Source: CAIKZJ01 sp964626015 (GTDB taxonomy: Bacteria; Bacteroidota; Ignavibacteria; Tepidaquicellales; Tepidaquicellaceae). Taken from it: a DNA stretch of 64,000 nt. Within the stretch, counting starts at the first letter, position 1; the number at the start of each line of letters is the position of its first letter. The translations under genes were made by a program, and so were the position numbers. Of this stretch, positions 61,504 through 64,000 are shown one piece after another. The notes beneath the pieces are model-generated. The model was not told the DNA's origin, did no database searches, and saw only the letters and a program-made list of their open reading frames with translations. The DNA is taken from contig CAZVCC010000008.1 in assembly GCA_964626015.1 (NCBI GenBank), positions 11,538 through 75,537 on the forward strand. The letters run 5' to 3'.

Positions 61504-62217
61504 TTATTTAACTACGTTTGTTTTAATCTTCCATTTTCCGTTCTTATCGGCATGAAGCGTGTAGCTTATTTCGCTCGCCTTTTCAACTTCCTTGCCGTCA
61601 GCACCAACCATCGTCTGCTTTACTTTCACCCTCACTACAGCCGTACCGCCCTTCTGCGAGACGACTTTAGGCTCTTCCGTTATCACGAATTTCTTCGTGC
61701 TCTTGTAGTTCTTCTTAAAGCTGTCAGTACTGCGGTTATCCCATACCTCGCTCGCCTTCTTCATGTTTGCGTCGAAAGTCTTCGAATCGTCCACTCCGCG
61801 CTTTATGTATTCAAGATAATCATTGATTGCTACCTTCGGATTGTCAAGACGCTTGTTCAGCTCTTTTTCCTTTTCTTCCAGTTTCTTTTCCTTCAAAGAT
61901 TTTTCTTTTATCTTTGCGGAATCTTTTGAAGTCGGAATCGTTACCGTCTTAGAAGTGTCCTGCTGCATCGTTCCCGATAGACTGCCCGACGAAACAAGCG
62001 TGGAATCAATCTGCTTAAGCCTTTCTTCCCACTGCTTTAACTGCTCTTCTTTAATTTTCAGAAAATCTTCCTTGTCCTTCAGCTCCTTGTCTTTATTCGC
62101 ATACTGTTCCTGCTGCTGTAAAAGAGCCTGCTGGTCTTCCTTTTTGTCACACGATGAGATGGATAAAACTAACAACACAAGAATTACTCCGGCGGTTAAA
62201 TTTTTTGTCAGTTTCAT
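61504..62217 (-). CDS. Coiled-coil lipoprotein with C-terminal NTF2-like domain
   Basis: A 237-residue lipoprotein: signal peptide with lipobox SISSC (Cys about 23), a Gln/Lys/Glu-rich coiled coil to ~130, and a C-terminal ~100-residue alpha+beta domain (NDYLEYIKRGVDDSKTFDAN, then VRVKVKQTMVG, SYTLHADKNGKWKI) resembling DUF4878/NTF2-like lipoproteins. Function unknown. Heads the 13-gene minus-strand array, 15 nt upstream of sucD. Confidence 0.75.
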   Translation of the reverse strand: MKLTKNLTAGVILVLLVLSISSCDKKEDQQALLQQQEQYANKDKELKDKEDFLKIKEEQLKQWEERLKQIDSTLVSSGSLSGTMQQDTSKTVTIPTSKDSAKIKEKSLKEKKLEEKEKELNKRLDNPKVAINDYLEYIKRGVDDSKTFDANMKKASEVWDNRSTDSFKKNYKSTKKFVITEEPKVVSQKGGTAVVRVKVKQTMVGADGKEVEKASEISYTLHADKNGKWKIKTNVVK

Positions 62218-62330
62218 TTAATGCGTTAAATTTTTTGTAATATTGTATCAAAATAGTCTATTTGCTTTTGATATTCAATTGAATATTTGAATAACATTTT
62301 ATTGTAACTGCGTATTTGCTAACTTGCTGT

Positions 62331-63020
62331 ATGAAAAACCGCAAAATACTCGAAGAGCACGGCTGGAAAATCCTCGAAATGCTCATTGATGCAGGGTTTC
62401 CCTCATCTATGGACGATGATTCCTTCAGGGAATACTCCGCAAAAATCGATGTTGATAACGTCGGTATCTTAAATCTTTATTACAGCCCAAAAAAGAAGAA
62501 CTTCAAACTCGGATTTCATGAAATAAAAGATAAGAAAACCCGTTCCGATTTTGAAAGACTTTTAAGCAGCATGGACAACTCCGTACCCGAAGACGGGGTT
62601 TACACAAATAAAGGTTACGAAATAGATGTTGACGGCTCTTACTTCGATAATAAAACATCTTACGCAGCTATAATCAGAAATAACGGTAAAGTAATAAAAG
62701 AACTAAAAGGACTCGTCAATACTGAGAAAGTAAAAAGTTCAAATCAGATAACGGGTGAAATGAAAGCCGTAATAAAAGCAATCGATTATTGCTGCCAAAA
62801 TAAAATAAAGAAGATACGGCTTTACTACGACTACAATGGCTTAAAGTACTGGGCACAAGGCAAATGGAAAGCAAACCTCGTCTCCACAAAATACTATCAG
62901 GACTTCATGTCCCGCCAGCCAATCACCATCGAATGGATAAAAGTCCCAAGCCACACCGGCATCCTCTGGAACGAGCGCGTCGACCAGCTCGCCAAAAGCG
63001 CCATCACCGACTCCCAATAA
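62331..63020 (+). CDS. RNase H family protein with an additional N-terminal domain
   Basis: A 229-residue protein from the ATG at 62331 (a TTG five codons upstream is possible). Residues ~95-225 form an RNase HI-type domain with the four acidic residues D101 (VDGS), E143 (TGEMKAV), D167 (YYDYNG) and D218 (NERVDQL), plus H208 in KVPSHTG. The first ~90 residues (ILNLYYSPKKKNFKLGFHEI) form a separate domain I do not recognise, perhaps a substrate-binding module. It should degrade RNA in RNA-DNA hybrids. Divergent from the lipoprotein gene; the repeat island begins right after the stop. Confidence 0.85.
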   Translation: MKNRKILEEHGWKILEMLIDAGFPSSMDDDSFREYSAKIDVDNVGILNLYYSPKKKNFKLGFHEIKDKKTRSDFERLLSSMDNSVPEDGVYTNKGYEIDVDGSYFDNKTSYAAIIRNNGKVIKELKGLVNTEKVKSSNQITGEMKAVIKAIDYCCQNKIKKIRLYYDYNGLKYWAQGKWKANLVSTKYYQDFMSRQPITIEWIKVPSHTGILWNERVDQLAKSAITDSQ

Positions 63021-63116
63021 TATATCCAACAATGTTCTGCTCTTAATCAATAAAAACAGTTTTTCTCTGTGATCTCCGACCTTATCTCGCTGTTTAATTT
63101 TTTAATCCTAATATTA

Positions 63117-63348
63117 TCTCTGTGTGCTCCGTGATTACCTCTGTGCGACTCTGTGGTAAAATCTTTCTTTATTAACAATGTTCTGCTCTTAAGCAATAAA
63201 ATAAATCTTTTCTCTGCGATCGAGTCTTAGATCCGCCGTGGCGGATTACTTTCTCACTTCCTTACTGTTCTCTTTGCGTCCTTTGTTCTTCTTTGCGAAC
63301 TTTGCGATGAAAGCTTTTTGTTTATTAATATTGTTCTGCTCTTAAGCA
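63117..63348. repeat. Long direct repeat, copy A
   Basis: Identical over 232 bp to 63607-63838 by reading, and similar over 252 bp with a single mismatch at 63349/63839. Offset 490 bp. Confidence 0.92.
63231..63246. repeat. Short palindrome within the repeat unit
   Basis: atccgccgtggcggat: 7-nt arms around gt. Repeated at 63721-63736, with one-sided variants around 63390 and 63875. Confidence 0.75.
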
Positions 63349-63606
63349 ATAAAATAAATCTTTTCTCTTTGCTCGAGTCGTAGACCCGCCGTGGCGAATG
63401 AACACCTCTGTGCGACTCGGTGGTAAAATCTTTTCTTGAAGCTCTTAACTGTTCAAAGCTTTTAGCAATAAAAATAATTTCTCAATCCGTTCTTATCCGT
63501 CTCATTCGTGATAATCCGTGGTCTATAAAATTTGTCTTATCTGTGTTAATCATAATCCAATCAGCTCTTTCAGTGTGCAAAGTTCTTAGCAATATAAAAA
63601 ATCTTT

Positions 63607-63838
63607 TCTCTGTGTGCTCCGTGATTACCTCTGTGCGACTCTGTGGTAAAATCTTTCTTTATTAACAATGTTCTGCTCTTAAGCAATAAAATAAATCTTT
63701 TCTCTGCGATCGAGTCTTAGATCCGCCGTGGCGGATTACTTTCTCACTTCCTTACTGTTCTCTTTGCGTCCTTTGTTCTTCTTTGCGAACTTTGCGATGA
63801 AAGCTTTTTGTTTATTAATATTGTTCTGCTCTTAAGCA
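63607..63838. repeat. Long direct repeat, copy B
   Basis: Second copy of the 232-bp repeat at 63117-63348. The identity implies recent duplication, gene conversion or an assembly duplication near this end. Confidence 0.92.
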
Positions 63839-64000
63839 GTAAAATAAATCTTTTCTCTGCGATCGAGTCGTAGACCCGCCGTGGCGGATTACTTTCTCAC
63901 TTTCTCACTTCCTTACTGTTCTCTTTGCGTCCTTTGCTCTTCTTTGCGCCCTCGTATGTTAAATAAATCGGTTTTAGAGAAATTAAAAAAGGATTAATTT

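Larger units (their letters stand above)
63021..64000. repeat. Dense non-coding repeat island at the window end
   Basis: The whole stretch is built from recurring phrases with no credible gene: five related copies of a unit containing ttctgctcttaagcaataaa (63031 diverged, then 63181, 63332, 63671, 63822), the phrase cctctgtgcgactc(t/g)gtggt, runs of ctttgcg-type short repeats, and short palindromes atccgccgtggcggat. The orientation of the units is the same throughout. It lies downstream of the RNase H gene and reaches the window edge, so its full length is unknown. Confidence 0.9.

Noticed and set aside
63420..63665. 81-codon plus-strand open frame in the terminal repeat island
   Set aside because: It is made entirely of repeat phrases and has no protein-like features.

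Overview
Taxonomy (inference). The window looks like a low-GC member of the FCB group close to Ignavibacteria/Chlorobi. Two secreted proteins end in the type IX secretion (T9SS) sorting domain with the YQNYPNPFNP signature typical of Ignavibacteria and relatives. The set of CcoS/CcoI, DUF4834, DUF4175 and folB-folK-deoxynucleoside kinase fits the same group. Some genes have clear Shine-Dalgarno sites (GGAGG before fbp, AAGGA-type before the peroxiredoxin and two glutamate dehydrogenases), which argues against a typical Bacteroidia genome. At least nine genes appear to start with TTG. I found no rRNA, tRNA, CRISPR array, insertion sequence or prophage.

Layout. 1-364 is the 5' part of ribF, cut by the window edge. 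0.4-5.6 kb holds a peroxiredoxin, a lipoprotein, and a GT4 glycosyltransferase / methyltransferase / Omp85 operon. 5.8-13.5 kb holds two T9SS cargo proteins (a YCF48-like propeller and an M14 carboxypeptidase) around radA-fbp and a DUF3788-VOC pair. 13.5-21.2 kb is a tightly overlapping minus-strand run: typA, GT-C mannosyltransferase-like protein, mltG, membrane permease, ubiX-like, aat. 21.5-29.1 kb has a small exported protein, a metallophosphoesterase, two overlapping PEP/pyruvate-binding-domain paralogues (one fused to a nucleotidyltransferase domain), and a glutamate dehydrogenase. 29.7-31.6 kb is a NicO-like metal transporter with lhgO, followed by a repeat island. 32.1-40.3 kb is a minus-strand operon: ptsI, phosphoglucose/phosphomannose isomerase, hybrid kinase, ccoI, ccoS, Cys/Met lyase.

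40.4-51.2 kb has a giant DUF4175 coiled-coil protein, a second and a third glutamate dehydrogenase with ppdK between them, and a BBP2-type porin. 51.2-62.2 kb is one nearly gapless 13-gene minus-strand array: lipoprotein, sucD, folB, folK, dNK, DUF4834, GT9, ppx, hflX, gcdH, ispH, Rieske, queG. A plus-strand RNase H gene follows. The last ~1 kb is a dense non-coding repeat island containing a ~250 bp near-perfect direct duplication.

How the genes fit together. Central carbon and nitrogen metabolism is prominent: fbp, ppdK, sucD, glutaryl-CoA dehydrogenase, L-2-hydroxyglutarate oxidase and three glutamate dehydrogenases, suggesting an amino-acid-oxidising, gluconeogenic lifestyle. ccoSI points to a cbb3-type oxidase encoded elsewhere. 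Cell-envelope work is represented by Omp85, porin, mltG, GT4/GT9/GT-C enzymes and lipoproteins.

The most noteworthy items are the PPDK-N-like pair with the fused nucleotidyltransferase; the hybrid kinase whose phospho-acceptor His is Gln while its receiver is intact; the UbiX homologue with altered phosphate-site residues; the Lys/Ala-rich tail on SucD; and two distant intergenic islands built from the same repeat family. All functional assignments rest on motif recognition by eye; no database search was run.
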